64,000 nt of DNA from Chryseobacterium sp. RU37D (lineage in GTDB: Bacteria > Bacteroidota > Bacteroidia > Flavobacteriales > Weeksellaceae), in the NCBI RefSeq assembly GCF_900156075.1, contig NZ_FTMM01000009.1, positions 50,632 to 114,631 of the forward strand. Reading direction: 5' to 3'. The number at the start of each line of letters is the position of its first letter. The stretch's first letter is position 1. The notes under the pieces are model-generated. The model made no database searches and was not told where the DNA came from. It was given only the letters and a program-made list of their open reading frames with translations. This document shows, in pieces, positions 18,016-26,958 of the stretch. The position numbers and the translations under genes were made by a program.

Positions 18016-20064
18016 ATGAAAAAGCAATTAACATATATAGCTGCAGCATTTTTCTTTACAGGAATGGTTTCTGCACAAAAAATAGATCTTAATGCAATGC
18101 CAAAACCGGGACCTACCCCTGCTATTAACATTGCTAAGCCAAAGACTTTTCAGCTAAGCAACGGCCTTACTGTAATGGTGGTGGAAAATAACAAGCTTCC
18201 CAGAGTAAGCGCCAACCTTTCTATGGACAGACCTCCATACTACGAAGGAAGCGTGGCAGGGGTAAGCAACATCATGGCTGAACAGTTCGAAAACGGAACC
18301 ACCAACATGAGCAAAGATGATTTCAACAAAAAAGTGGATTATCTTGGGGCCAATCTTAGCTTTTCCTCAAACGGAGCTTTTGCCAACTCGCTTTCAAAGT
18401 ATTTTCCTCAGGTTTTAAGCCTGATGGCAGATGCAATCATTAATCCTAAGTTTTCCGCAGAAGAAATTCAGAGTTCTAAAGAAAGAGCCATTGAAGGTTT
18501 GAAATCTGACGAGAAAAATGCTTCTTCTATTGCTGAAAGAGTTTCTAACGCTTTAATGTACGGAAAAAATACATCAAGAGGAGAATTTGAAACGATAGAA
18601 TCTCTTAACAAAATTCAATTAGCTGACGTACAAAATACCTATAAAAAGTATTACGCTCCAGATAATGCTTACCTGGTAATCGTAGGAGACGTAAAATTTG
18701 ACCAGGTAAAACCATTAATCGAAAAAGCATTCACCGGATGGAAAAAAGCTAATACACCTGTAACGCCGCTAGAGCCGGCAGGTAATGTTTCAAAAACAGA
18801 GATCAATGTAGTTGATGTACCTTCTGCTGTACAGTCTGTTGTCTCATTAAACAACCTGAACACTCTTAAAATGAAGGATCCTAACTATTTCGCAGCAACC
18901 ATTGCTAATTATATCCTTGGCGGCGGGGGTGAAGCCAGGCTTTTCATGAACCTTCGTGAGAAAAACGGTTTCACTTACGGAGCTTACTCAAGTATGACTG
19001 CAAGCAAGTATTCACCATCTTTCTCTGCCAGCTCAAGTGTAAGAAATGAGGTTACAGACAAAGCCGTTAAGGAATTCATGAATGAGCTTAATGCCATCTC
19101 AACCGTAAAACCTGAAGAGCTTGAAAATGCTAAAGCAAAACTGAAGGGCGCTTTCATCATGTCTCTTGAACAGCCGGCTACCATCGCAAGATTTGCATTA
19201 AACCAAAAAGTCCAAGACCTTCCTGCTGATTTCTATACCAATTACCTGAAATCTATTGATAAAGTGACAGCAACAGATGTTTCGAATGCTGCAAAATCTA
19301 CCATTTTGCCAAACCAAAGCAGAATTTTCATTGCCGGTAAAGCATCTGACATTTCTGAAGGATTGGAAAAACTAGGATTCCCTGTAAAATATTACGATAA
19401 AGATGCCAACCCTGTTGCAAAACCTACTACTCAGAAAGTTGATGCTAATGTAACAGTGGGCTCTATTGCAGATAAATATATCAACGCAATCGGAGGAAAA
19501 GCAAATGTATCCAAAATCTCTTCGTATATTATGAATGCTTCCATGTCTATGCAGGGGCAGAATATTGATTTTAAAATAGTTAAAGCTCAGGGCGGAAAAG
19601 AAATGACCACCGTAACGGCAATGGGACAGGTTGTTCAGAAGCAGGTATTCGACGGAAAAACAGGCTACTCTGAGCAAATGGGTAAAAAAGTTGATATGAA
19701 GCCTGAGCAGATCGCGGAAAGACAAAAAAATACTGAGCTTTTCGAAGAATTAGGTTTTGCAAAATCTGCAGATTATAAAGTAGCAGGAATTGAGAAAATC
19801 AATGGTGAAGATTCTTACGTAATCAAAGGTGATGGTGATACGACCTATTACTACAGCGTTGTAACAGGATTAAAAACCGGTGAAACCAAAAAGATCAAGG
19901 CTCAGGGGCAGGAAATGACCATCCCTTCCACATTCTCTAACTATAAAGAGGTAAACGGTGTAAAAATGCCATTCACCATTTCTGTAAACCAAATGGGAAT
20001 GGACATGACAATGAATGTAAAATCATACGATGTAAATAAAGCTACAGACGCTGATTTTAAATAA
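18016..20064 (+). CDS. M16 family peptidase-like protein without zinc motif, with extra C-terminal domain, secreted
   Basis: The 682-residue protein has a signal peptide (MKKQLTYIAAAFFFTGMVSAQ) and two M16 domains to about residue 450. At the position of HxxEH it has MAEQFENG, so the zinc site is lost and it is probably the inactive subunit of a pair with the gene 53 bp upstream. Family landmarks remain: GGGGEARLFMNLREKNGFTYG. Residues about 480-682 form an extra domain that starts ADKYINAIGG and reads like a beta-rich outer-membrane-lipoprotein-type fold (KINGEDSYVIKG, SNYKEVNGVKMPFTI). A terminator follows the stop. Confidence 0.9.
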   Translation: MKKQLTYIAAAFFFTGMVSAQKIDLNAMPKPGPTPAINIAKPKTFQLSNGLTVMVVENNKLPRVSANLSMDRPPYYEGSVAGVSNIMAEQFENGTTNMSKDDFNKKVDYLGANLSFSSNGAFANSLSKYFPQVLSLMADAIINPKFSAEEIQSSKERAIEGLKSDEKNASSIAERVSNALMYGKNTSRGEFETIESLNKIQLADVQNTYKKYYAPDNAYLVIVGDVKFDQVKPLIEKAFTGWKKANTPVTPLEPAGNVSKTEINVVDVPSAVQSVVSLNNLNTLKMKDPNYFAATIANYILGGGGEARLFMNLREKNGFTYGAYSSMTASKYSPSFSASSSVRNEVTDKAVKEFMNELNAISTVKPEELENAKAKLKGAFIMSLEQPATIARFALNQKVQDLPADFYTNYLKSIDKVTATDVSNAAKSTILPNQSRIFIAGKASDISEGLEKLGFPVKYYDKDANPVAKPTTQKVDANVTVGSIADKYINAIGGKANVSKISSYIMNASMSMQGQNIDFKIVKAQGGKEMTTVTAMGQVVQKQVFDGKTGYSEQMGKKVDMKPEQIAERQKNTELFEELGFAKSADYKVAGIEKINGEDSYVIKGDGDTTYYYSVVTGLKTGETKKIKAQGQEMTIPSTFSNYKEVNGVKMPFTISVNQMGMDMTMNVKSYDVNKATDADFK

Positions 20065-20079
20065 AAATATATCTATAAT

Positions 20080-20107
20080 AAAACGGTAACAAATGTTGCC
20101 GTTTTTA
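20080..20107 (+). terminator. Terminator after the M16 pair
   Basis: AAAACGGTAAC pairs with GTTGCCGTTTT across a four-base loop, followed by a T-rich run, 15 bases after the stop codon. Confidence 0.8.
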
Positions 20108-20134
20108 TTTTATTAACATTTGCCGGGTTCTTTC

Positions 20135-20165
20135 TTTGCGGTTCGATAAAAAAAGATTAAATTTG
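20135..20165 (+). promoter_or_regulatory. Consensus flavobacterial promoter of secG
   Basis: TTTG at 20135-20138, 19 bases, then TAAATTTG at 20158-20165: an exact match to the Bacteroidetes primary-sigma consensus. It ends 25 bases before the secG start. Confidence 0.78.
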
Positions 20166-20190
20166 CCCATTCAAAAAGATATCAAAATTA

Positions 20191-20538
20191 ATGGATACTA
20201 TATTTATATTATTGATGGTTCTTATTATGATTGCTAGTATTTTATTGGTAATCGTTGTTATGGCTCAAAACCCGAAAGGCGGGGGTCTTTCAAGTACATT
20301 CGGAGGTGCATCTTCTGCACAGTTTGGTGTACAGAGAACTAATGACTTCATGGAAAAATCAACCTGGACTTTAGGAGCAGTAATTATTGTTCTTATTCTT
20401 ATAAGCGTTGTGATTACAGGTAAACCATCAGCAGCAACTTCGGCTCAACAACAGCCAGTGAAAAAAGAAGCACCTGCGCAATCTGCTCCGGCTTCTACAT
20501 CTACGCCAGCCCAGACTCCTGCACCAGCTACGAAATAA
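20191..20538 (+). CDS. secG: Preprotein translocase subunit SecG
   Basis: The 115-residue inner-membrane protein has two transmembrane helices (about 4-23 and 57-77) with the SecG signature between them: VVMAQNPKGGGLSSTFGG. The C-terminal 35 residues are a low-complexity tail rich in Ala, Pro, Gln and Thr, common in Bacteroidetes SecG. It assists SecYE in protein export. It has its own consensus promoter and terminator, so it is a single-gene unit. Confidence 0.95.
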   Translation: MDTIFILLMVLIMIASILLVIVVMAQNPKGGGLSSTFGGASSAQFGVQRTNDFMEKSTWTLGAVIIVLILISVVITGKPSAATSAQQQPVKKEAPAQSAPASTSTPAQTPAPATK

Positions 20539-20564
20539 GCAAATAATAATATCTTTATATAAAG

Positions 20565-20593
20565 AAAGCAACTCTTTTCTGGGTTGCTTTTTT
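20565..20593 (+). terminator. Terminator of secG
   Basis: AAAGCAAC pairs with GTTGCTTT, followed by six or more T. It also overlaps the end of the convergent glycosyltransferase gene, and with its A-rich left flank may serve both. Confidence 0.78.
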
Positions 20594-21425
20594 ATTTTAG
20601 CTTAATCTTTTCAATTTTATATCTTATTCTAAGACCTGCTTTTAAAAATGAATATTGTAACGGTTTTGATTCTTTATAGTATTTATTAATGAAAACATGC
20701 ATAGCTCCATAAAATCTTTCGAGATACAGGTCATTTTTTACCGTACTTTCACCCTTGTGATGAAGGATTGAAGATTTACCATAATAAAAATTTCTAAATC
20801 CGTTTCTCAATAAAGTATAGCAAAGATCAATATCTTCTCCGTACATGAAATAAGATTCATCCAACCCTCCGATTTTTTCATAAACATCTTTTTTTATCAG
20901 AAGAAAAGCACCCGTAATAACATCCACTTCTGCAACTACATTTTCATCAATATCGCATCTGTAATATGATTTTGAATTATTTTTTTTAAAATTCGTAAAT
21001 AATTTTTCAAATGAATTGAACATATCCGGAACTGAGCGTTTACTTTCCGGCAGAAAAACTCCGTTTGCATCGTGCATTCTTACGCCAAGACAACCTAAAT
21101 TCTCCTGAGAATCTGCAAAATTTAAAATTTCATTCATGTAAAAACCTTCGATTTCCGTATCCGGATTTAACAATAAAAGATATTCACCTTTTGTTGCTTT
21201 TATGGCTTTATTGTTGGCTTTTGAAAAACCCTCATTGGTTTCAGAGGTAATAAAATGAACCTTTGGAAATTCAGGAATAAGATCTTCCCAAGATGAATCC
21301 GTTGACGCATTATCGATCACAATCACTTCATAATCTATCTCTTTCAAATATTTCTGAAGAGATAAAAGACAATTTTTGAGCAATTGGGTGACATTATAAT
21401 TAACGATAATGACTGACAACTTCAT
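20592..21425 (-). CDS. Glycosyltransferase family 2 protein
   Basis: The 277-residue protein has the GT-A fold of family 2: LSVIIVNYNVTQLLKNCL, VIDNASTDSSWEDLI, TNEGFSKANNKAIK and the metal-binding LLLNPDTEIEG. Later KIGGLDESYFMYGEDIDLCY is typical of rhamnosyltransferase-like members. No membrane helix is evident. It probably adds a sugar to a cell-surface glycan. It forms an operon with a second GT2 gene 19 bp upstream and recR beyond that. Confidence 0.9.
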   Translation of the reverse strand: MKLSVIIVNYNVTQLLKNCLLSLQKYLKEIDYEVIVIDNASTDSSWEDLIPEFPKVHFITSETNEGFSKANNKAIKATKGEYLLLLNPDTEIEGFYMNEILNFADSQENLGCLGVRMHDANGVFLPESKRSVPDMFNSFEKLFTNFKKNNSKSYYRCDIDENVVAEVDVITGAFLLIKKDVYEKIGGLDESYFMYGEDIDLCYTLLRNGFRNFYYGKSSILHHKGESTVKNDLYLERFYGAMHVFINKYYKESKPLQYSFLKAGLRIRYKIEKIKLK

Positions 21426-21444
21426 ATGATTCTGCGTTTTGTTA

Positions 21445-22245
21445 TTATTTTCTTAGATTATAATAATAAGTTCTCCCCAGCAAAAGTAAGTATTTCGCTT
21501 TATAAAAGGCTCTTAGAAATAGATATTGAGTAAAATTAATATGCTTCAGAAGATACATTTCTTTCAAATTCTTCTGAAATCCCTCCTCCATCGCATAAAG
21601 ATTCGCGGAAAGCCCAGCCGCACCAAATGTCCTTTTTCCCCCATCGGCAATCAGCAGACTTTCATCAAGAATGTACATTTTATTATTGTTTTTGGCGATT
21701 TTCATCCAATAATTAAGATCTTCTGCGTATCGATGATTTTCATTGAAATATCCCGTATTTTCTAAAATTTTTCTTTTAAAAATAACCGTTGAAGGCTGTG
21801 CTTCATTTCTGATTAATAATTTTGTAAAAGTAATTTTAGCAAGATGATTTTCTACACGGTAAGGCAAAAGAATTTTATTATTATTTCTTCTTGTTGCAAT
21901 AAAATCTAGATTTTTATTATTGAGATAATGTAATTGTTTTTTTGTTTTCTCAGGAAGCCACTCGTCGTCGGCATCCAGCAAAGCAATAAATTCTCCTTTT
22001 GCTATTTTTAACCCCAAATTTCTAGCTTTCGAAACCCCTCCGTTTGCCAATTCAAGAAGTTGAATGTGTAAACTCGGGTTTTCTTTAATATATTTTTCAA
22101 CAAGACTTTTGCTTTTGTCTGTAGACCCATCATTTATGATGATAATTTCAAACTCCTCTGCCCCGACTGTCTGTACTTTAATAGAATTTAAAGCATTAAT
22201 AATCGTTTTTTCAGCATTGTATAAAGGAATTATTACAGAAATCAT
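21445..22245 (-). CDS. Glycosyltransferase family 2 protein
   Basis: The 266-residue protein is another GT2 enzyme: ISVIIPLYNAEKTIINAL, IIINDGSTDKSKSLV, NGGVSKARNLGLKIAKGE and LLDADDEWLPEKT, where DAD is the metal/nucleotide-sugar motif. RYAEDLNYWMKIAK near residue 170 is the usual second acidic site. Substrates are unknown. It lies between recR (17 bp upstream) and the other glycosyltransferase. Confidence 0.9.
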   Translation of the reverse strand: MISVIIPLYNAEKTIINALNSIKVQTVGAEEFEIIIINDGSTDKSKSLVEKYIKENPSLHIQLLELANGGVSKARNLGLKIAKGEFIALLDADDEWLPEKTKKQLHYLNNKNLDFIATRRNNNKILLPYRVENHLAKITFTKLLIRNEAQPSTVIFKRKILENTGYFNENHRYAEDLNYWMKIAKNNNKMYILDESLLIADGGKRTFGAAGLSANLYAMEEGFQKNLKEMYLLKHINFTQYLFLRAFYKAKYLLLLGRTYYYNLRK

Positions 22246-22262
22246 TTATGAAAATTGAGGAA

Positions 22263-22877
22263 TTAAGGATTTCCTTCGTTGTAAGGCAACCTGTGCATAA
22301 TTGACCTTCCCAAAGAAATTTCATCTGCATATTCAAGCTCATCTCCTACAGAAATACCTCTTGCAATACTTGAAAAATTTACATTAAAGTTTTTAAATTT
22401 TTTGTAAATATAATATGCCGTCGTATCGCCTTCCATTGTTGCACTCAAAGCAAAAATTAGTTCTTTTGTATTTCCATCGTTCAGTTTCTTCTCAATACTT
22501 GGAATATTTAGCTGATGCGGCCCCACGCCTTCCATCGGGGAAATCTTCCCTCCTAAAATAAGATATTTTCCTGTATATTTTCCTGTATTTTCAATGGCTA
22601 TTACATCACGAACGTCTTCCACGATGCAGATCAGTCCATCATCTCTTTTTTCATTGCTACAAATTTCACAGATATCAAAATCAGAAAAATTATGGCATTC
22701 TCTACAGTACTTTATTTCATTTACTAGATTAATCAATGAATTTCCAAGGCTCATTGCCCTGGAATTAGGTTGTTTCAATAAATGCAATGCTAATCGTAAA
22801 GCCGTTTTCCTGCCAATTCCGGGGAGTCCGGAAATTTCATCTACTGCTTTCGCCAAAACTTTACTTGGGTAATCCAT
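22263..22877 (-). CDS. recR: Recombination mediator RecR
   Basis: The 204-residue protein has the RecR layout: an N-terminal helix-hairpin-helix (EISGLPGIGRKTALRLALHL), a four-cysteine zinc finger (CRECHNFSDFDICEIC), a TOPRIM domain opening ICIVEDVRDVIAIENTG, and a C-terminal ARGISVGDELEYADEISLG. It acts with RecF/RecO to load RecA at gapped DNA. The start ATG is the first codon of MDYPSKVLAKAVDE. It heads an operon with the two glycosyltransferases, an unrelated grouping. Confidence 0.96.
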   Translation of the reverse strand: MDYPSKVLAKAVDEISGLPGIGRKTALRLALHLLKQPNSRAMSLGNSLINLVNEIKYCRECHNFSDFDICEICSNEKRDDGLICIVEDVRDVIAIENTGKYTGKYLILGGKISPMEGVGPHQLNIPSIEKKLNDGNTKELIFALSATMEGDTTAYYIYKKFKNFNVNFSSIARGISVGDELEYADEISLGRSIMHRLPYNEGNP

Positions 22878-22907
22878 GATACAAAAATAATGATAATTGC
22901 TGAAATT

Positions 22908-23019
22908 AGTTATAAGTTATGAATTTTGAATTATATGTTTTAATTATTTAGTATTCATTTTAATTAAAACTAAAAGGATTTTTCGGAAACTCATAATTCA
23001 AAATTCATAACTCATAACT
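22908..23019. repeat. AT-rich inverted repeat
   Basis: Arms at 22908-22937 and 22990-23019 are 30-bp inverted copies with three mismatches (core TATGAATTTTGAATTAT), separated by 52 bp. It lies between the divergent recR and the LURP-one-like gene. Related AT-rich arms occur at 35386-35477. Confidence 0.75.
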
Positions 23020-23029
23020 CTAAAAATCT

Positions 23030-23037
23030 TATCTTTG
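23030..23037 (+). promoter_or_regulatory. -7 box (TATCTTTG) upstream of the LURP-one-like gene
   Basis: TATCTTTG matches TAnnTTTG and lies 34 bases before the ATG at 23072. No clear -33 TTTG is seen. Confidence 0.4.
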
Positions 23038-23071
23038 AGAATCTAAATATTAACTTGAAAAAATAAATCCA

Positions 23072-23677
23072 ATGGCACTTAATAATTTAAATTATCCTCT
23101 GGATTTTAAATTTAAAATTACAACGCTTGCAAGCGACTTCAATATTACCGACAGACATGGAAATTATGTGGCGTATGTTCGTCAGAAAATGTTTAAATTC
23201 AAAGAAGATGTTATTGTTTTCAATGACGAAAGTAAGTCTAAAGAGCTTTTTAGAATCAAAGCAAACCAGTGGATCGATTTTAATGCATCTTATTCTTTGA
23301 ATGAAATAGCAACAGGCAAAAATTTCGGAAGACTCGCAAGAAAAGGAATGCGCTCTCTTTGGAAGGCAAGCTATGATATTTTGGATGCAAATGATCAACC
23401 AAAGTTTAAAGTTCAGGAAGACAATGCATTGGTGAAAGTTTTTGATAATTTTGTAGGCGAAATTCCAATTATTGGAATATTTACAGGATATTTTTTAAAT
23501 CCATCTTATACTGTTACCGGTATAGACGGTAAAGAATATTTTAAACTAAAAAAAATGCCTTCTTTCTTCGGAAGAAGATTTCAATTGGATAGGCTGATTG
23601 ATATTGACGATAACGACGAAAGTTCTGTAATTCTTTCTCTATTAATGATGACTCTTCTTGAAAGAGCTAGAGGATAA
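23072..23677 (+). CDS. LURP-one/Tubby-like fold protein, function unknown
   Basis: The 201-residue protein has repeated beta-strand patterns such as FNITDRHGNYVAYVRQKMFKF, SYDILDANDQPKFKVQED and YTVTGIDGKEYFKLKKMPS, which resemble LURP-one-related (scramblase/Tubby C-terminal-like) proteins. No signal peptide is present. A hydrophobic stretch, VGEIPIIGIFTGYFL, at about 130-145 may insert in or touch a membrane. Function is unknown. The next gene, a lipoprotein, starts 20 bp downstream on the same strand. Confidence 0.7.
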   Translation: MALNNLNYPLDFKFKITTLASDFNITDRHGNYVAYVRQKMFKFKEDVIVFNDESKSKELFRIKANQWIDFNASYSLNEIATGKNFGRLARKGMRSLWKASYDILDANDQPKFKVQEDNALVKVFDNFVGEIPIIGIFTGYFLNPSYTVTGIDGKEYFKLKKMPSFFGRRFQLDRLIDIDDNDESSVILSLLMMTLLERARG

Positions 23678-23697
23678 AAAAATTTAAACCACAAACA

Positions 23698-24192
23698 ATG
23701 AAATACTTAATCATTTTCTTTTCGGCTATTACATTAGTTTCTTGTAAAAAAGAACAACAAACAACATCCAATTTAGAACGTAAAGATTCTACATCTGTAA
23801 TTCAGGATTCTGCAATGTCGGATTTAGCAACCTCAGGAAAAATATTAGTTGAAACCTTTCCTTTTCCAAAAGAAATTAAAGAATGTTCATGCCATTTTGC
23901 AAAAAATAAAGCAGACTTTGAGGCAGAAAAGTATATCTACGCCGATGATGCCGGCAAAACCGCCTATATGAAACTCGATGGCAAAAGACTGGCCATGAAT
24001 CTCATCTCTTCAAGTGATATGGAAGTAGATGAAGTGATGAACAAGGAAATCGAAAATGAAGATTATAAAATTTCTGTAAAAGGCAAGAAAATAAATGGTG
24101 AAGAAGCCTTATTATTTCAAGGTATCCTGACGATCGAAAAATCAGACGGAACAGTGATTACAATGCCTATTTATGGAGAATGCGGATGCTAG
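23698..24192 (+). CDS. Predicted lipoprotein, function unknown
   Basis: The 164-residue product begins with a lipoprotein signal peptide ending in the lipobox LVSC at residues 13-16. The mature part has a serine/threonine-rich linker and then a domain with ECSCHFAKNKADFE near residue 62 and a C-terminal YGECGC. The paired cysteines suggest disulfides or metal binding. I recognise no family. It is likely co-transcribed with the LURP-one-like gene. Confidence 0.75.
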   Translation: MKYLIIFFSAITLVSCKKEQQTTSNLERKDSTSVIQDSAMSDLATSGKILVETFPFPKEIKECSCHFAKNKADFEAEKYIYADDAGKTAYMKLDGKRLAMNLISSSDMEVDEVMNKEIENEDYKISVKGKKINGEEALLFQGILTIEKSDGTVITMPIYGECGC

Positions 24193-24277
24193 TCAGTTTC
24201 TAGCTTCCTTCAAAAATATTGCTTCTGATTTACGGAAGCATTTTTTATTTCGTAATTTTGAGAAAAATAAAAATTTC

Positions 24278-25723
24278 ATGGAACTATCTCATATAGAACC
24301 ACAAATAATCTGGAAAAATTTCTCCAAATTAAATGCTGTTCCAAGACCATCAAAAAAAGAGGAAAAAGTAATTGCATTCATCAAACAATTCGGTGAAAAT
24401 CTGGGATTGGAAACTACAGTGGATGAAGTAGGAAATGTAATTATCAAAAAGCCGGCAACAGCGGGAATGGAAAACCGCAAATCTGTTGTCCTACAGTCCC
24501 ATCTTGATATGGTTTGCCAGAAAAACAATGATGTGAATTTTGATTTTGAAACTGAAGGAATCAAAATGGAGATTGACGGCGACTGGGTAAAAGCAAAAGG
24601 TACTACTTTGGGTGCTGATAACGGCTTAGGAGTTGCTACAATCATGTCTATTTTAGAAAGTTCAGATATTCCGCATCCGGTTCTGGAAGCACTTTTTACA
24701 ATTGACGAAGAAACCGGGATGACGGGAGCTTTGGGATTAAAACCAGGCCAATTAACCGGAGACATTCTCTTAAATCTTGATACCGAAGAAGATGATGAAA
24801 TCGATATTGGCTGCGCAGGCGGAATTGATGTGACAATTACTCAAAATTATGAAACTAAAGCTCCGAAAGGCCAAATAGTAAGACTTGAGGTAAAAGGTTT
24901 GCAAGGCGGCCACTCCGGAATGGATATCCACAAAGGTCTTGGAAACGCAAATGTAATTTTGGGAAGACTTCTTTACAAAGGTCTTGAAAAAGAGAATATT
25001 CAGCTGATTTCTATTGACGGTGGCGGCTTGAGAAATGCCATTCCGAGAGAAGCTTTTGCTGTAATTTCTGTAAGAAATGCTCAAGAATTCGTTGAAGAAT
25101 TAGCCTCCGGACTTAAAAAAGAAATTTTAGAAGAATTTGCTACGGTAGAACCGAATATTCATATTAATATTGAAAATGCTACCTCTTCGGATAAAGCTAT
25201 TTCAGAAGCAGATTCAAAGAAAATTATTTTGACTTTGAAATCTCTTCACAACGGCGTTTACAGGATGAGTCCGGATGTAAAAGATTTGGTTGAATCATCA
25301 AACAACGTTGCAAGAGTTGAATTAAAAGGCGGAGAGCTTAAAATTTTAAACCTTTCGAGATCATCTGTAGAATCTTCAAAATATTCTGTTGCAGAACAAT
25401 TAAAATCTGTTGCAGAACTGGCTGGAATGGACACAATATTCAGCGGATCTTATCCCGGCTGGAAGCCAAAACCGGGTTCTGAAATTGTACAGCTGATGGA
25501 GAAAATATATGTGGAAAAATTCACAGACAAGCCTCATGTTGTGGCTTGTCACGCAGGTTTGGAATGTGGAATCATCGGAGCCAATTATCCTGAAATGGAA
25601 ATGGTAAGTTTCGGACCTACAATCCGTGGAGCTCACTCTCCTGATGAAAAAGCAAATATCCCTTCAACACAAAAATTCTGGCGTTTTCTGAAAGATATTT
25701 TAGCGAATATTCCTCAAAAATAA
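24278..25723 (+). CDS. pepD: Aminoacyl-histidine dipeptidase (Xaa-His dipeptidase, M20C)
   Basis: The 481-residue protein is an M20 metallopeptidase that cleaves dipeptides such as carnosine-like Xaa-His. Zinc-site motifs are clear: LQSHLDMVCQK, GTTLGADNGLGV and TIDEETGMTGALG. The dimerisation domain includes LQGGHSGMDIHKGLGNAN. HAGLECGIIGANYP and SFGPTIRGAHSPDE complete the C-terminal catalytic part. I chose the ATG at 24278, which gives MELSHIEPQIIWKNF; the frame stays open upstream but overlaps the preceding gene. A terminator follows. Confidence 0.95.
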   Translation: MELSHIEPQIIWKNFSKLNAVPRPSKKEEKVIAFIKQFGENLGLETTVDEVGNVIIKKPATAGMENRKSVVLQSHLDMVCQKNNDVNFDFETEGIKMEIDGDWVKAKGTTLGADNGLGVATIMSILESSDIPHPVLEALFTIDEETGMTGALGLKPGQLTGDILLNLDTEEDDEIDIGCAGGIDVTITQNYETKAPKGQIVRLEVKGLQGGHSGMDIHKGLGNANVILGRLLYKGLEKENIQLISIDGGGLRNAIPREAFAVISVRNAQEFVEELASGLKKEILEEFATVEPNIHINIENATSSDKAISEADSKKIILTLKSLHNGVYRMSPDVKDLVESSNNVARVELKGGELKILNLSRSSVESSKYSVAEQLKSVAELAGMDTIFSGSYPGWKPKPGSEIVQLMEKIYVEKFTDKPHVVACHAGLECGIIGANYPEMEMVSFGPTIRGAHSPDEKANIPSTQKFWRFLKDILANIPQK

Positions 25724-25744
25724 AATTGTAAAATTGCTATATTT

Positions 25745-25778
25745 AATATCCAAAGTCGTTTTGATTTTGGATATTTTT
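25745..25778 (+). terminator. Terminator of pepD
   Basis: AATATCCAAA pairs with TTTGGATATT around a ten-base loop, followed by T-rich sequence, 21 bases after the stop. Confidence 0.72.
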
Positions 25779-25817
25779 AGTTTTATATAAAATTTATTTA
25801 AATTTAATTAAAGAAAA

Positions 25818-25911
25818 ATGCTTCGACAGGCTCAGCATGACATTTCTAATACTAATCGTTTTATTAAAACGGTAAATTTGTAGCGGCGTCATGCTGAGCT
25901 TGTCGAAGCAT
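25818..25911. repeat. Dispersed inverted repeat, copy 3 of 4
   Basis: Arms start with ATGCTTCGACAGGCTCAGC (25818) and end with GCTGAGCTTGTCGAAGCAT (25911). The spacer carries TTCTAATACTAATCG, the reverse complement of the GTATTAG spacer seen in copies 1 and 2, so this copy is inserted in the other orientation. Confidence 0.88.
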
Positions 25912-25937
25912 CTAAATAAAAGAGTAAAAAATAAACA

Positions 25938-26519
25938 ATGAAAAGTATCACAGTATTTTGCGGATCAAGCTTTGGTTCGAATGATATTTATAGACAACAG
26001 GCTATTTTACTTGGGGAGACATTGGCAAAACAAAATATTCAATTGGTTTATGGTGGTGCAATTACCGGTTTGATGGGCGCTGTTGCCGATGGAGCACTAA
26101 ATTCCGGTGGAAAAGTAATTGGAGTGCTTCCATATTTTTTACAGAAAAAAGAAATTGCCCATAAAAAATTAACAGAATTAATTCTCGTTGAAACCATGCA
26201 CGAAAGAAAAACCAAAATGAATGATTTGTGCGACGGTGTCATCGTTTTACCCGGAGGTTACGGAACGTTGGAAGAGTTTTTCGAAATGATAACATGGGCA
26301 CAGCTTGGACTTCACAAGAAGCCAATTGCTGTTTTGAATATTGACAGATTTTATGATGATTTAATTAGGCTAACGCAAACAATGGTAGATAAAGGATTTT
26401 TAAAGCAAATCAACAGGGATATGTTGTTGATTAATGATAATATTGACGAATTGCTGGAGATGATGAAAAATTATGAAGCTCCGGTGGTTGGAAAGTGGAT
26501 TTCGAAGGAGGAAGTTTAA
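25938..26519 (+). CDS. LOG family protein (TIGR00730 Rossmann-fold nucleotide hydrolase)
   Basis: The 193-residue protein has the LOG signature PGGYGTLEEFFEMITW near residue 100, and LVYGGAITGLMGAVADGAL near residue 37. LOG enzymes split nucleoside 5'-monophosphates, including cytokinin ribotides, into base and ribose 5-phosphate. A purine-nucleotide phosphoribohydrolase activity is likely; cytokinin production in this organism is not implied. It is flanked by repeat copy 3 and a terminator, so it is monocistronic. Confidence 0.9.
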   Translation: MKSITVFCGSSFGSNDIYRQQAILLGETLAKQNIQLVYGGAITGLMGAVADGALNSGGKVIGVLPYFLQKKEIAHKKLTELILVETMHERKTKMNDLCDGVIVLPGGYGTLEEFFEMITWAQLGLHKKPIAVLNIDRFYDDLIRLTQTMVDKGFLKQINRDMLLINDNIDELLEMMKNYEAPVVGKWISKEEV

Positions 26520-26562
26520 TATATTTCTGTTAATTAAAAATTCTTATATCTGAAAATAAACC

Positions 26563-26597
26563 AAAAACTTCCGAAGAAAAATCTTCAGGAGTTTTTT
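26563..26597 (+). terminator. Terminator after the LOG gene
   Basis: AAAAACTTCCGAAGA pairs imperfectly with TCTTCAGGAGTTTTT and is followed by T residues. It lies between convergent genes and probably serves both. Confidence 0.68.
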
Positions 26598-26616
26598 ATT
26601 TTAAATTAAGTTTTTT

Positions 26617-26946
26617 TTAAGGATAAGGAGCAATTTCCACTTCCAAACCTTCCATTTCGGGAACGATATGCAGCTGGCAACCCAATCTGCTGTTATCTTT
26701 TACATGGAAAGCTTCTCCAAGCATTGCATCTTCCTCTGCGCCCATCTCATCAAGCCCCGGGTCATTGATTACATACACCTGACAGGATGCGCACATCGCC
26801 ATTCCTCCACAAACTCCGATAGTTCCCTCCTCTGCCAATTCATAAGAACGAATAATTTCCATTAAATTCATGGACATATCCGTTGGAGCTACCACATCGT
26901 GACTTATACCGTCTCTATCGGTAATTTTTATATTAATATCTGACAT
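26617..26946 (-). CDS. 2Fe-2S ferredoxin (adrenodoxin type)
   Basis: The 109-residue protein has the adrenodoxin-type cluster motif: cysteines in GVCGGMAMCASC (C-x5-C-x2-C) and a fourth in SRLGCQLHI. Acidic residues dominate, as expected for an electron carrier. Its gene starts 12 bp after a ferredoxin-reductase-like gene on the same strand, so the reductase very probably passes electrons from NADPH to it. Downstream partners are not in the window. Confidence 0.93.
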   Translation of the reverse strand: MSDINIKITDRDGISHDVVAPTDMSMNLMEIIRSYELAEEGTIGVCGGMAMCASCQVYVINDPGLDEMGAEEDAMLGEAFHVKDNSRLGCQLHIVPEMEGLEVEIAPYP

Positions 26947-26958
26947 AATTTTGCAAAA

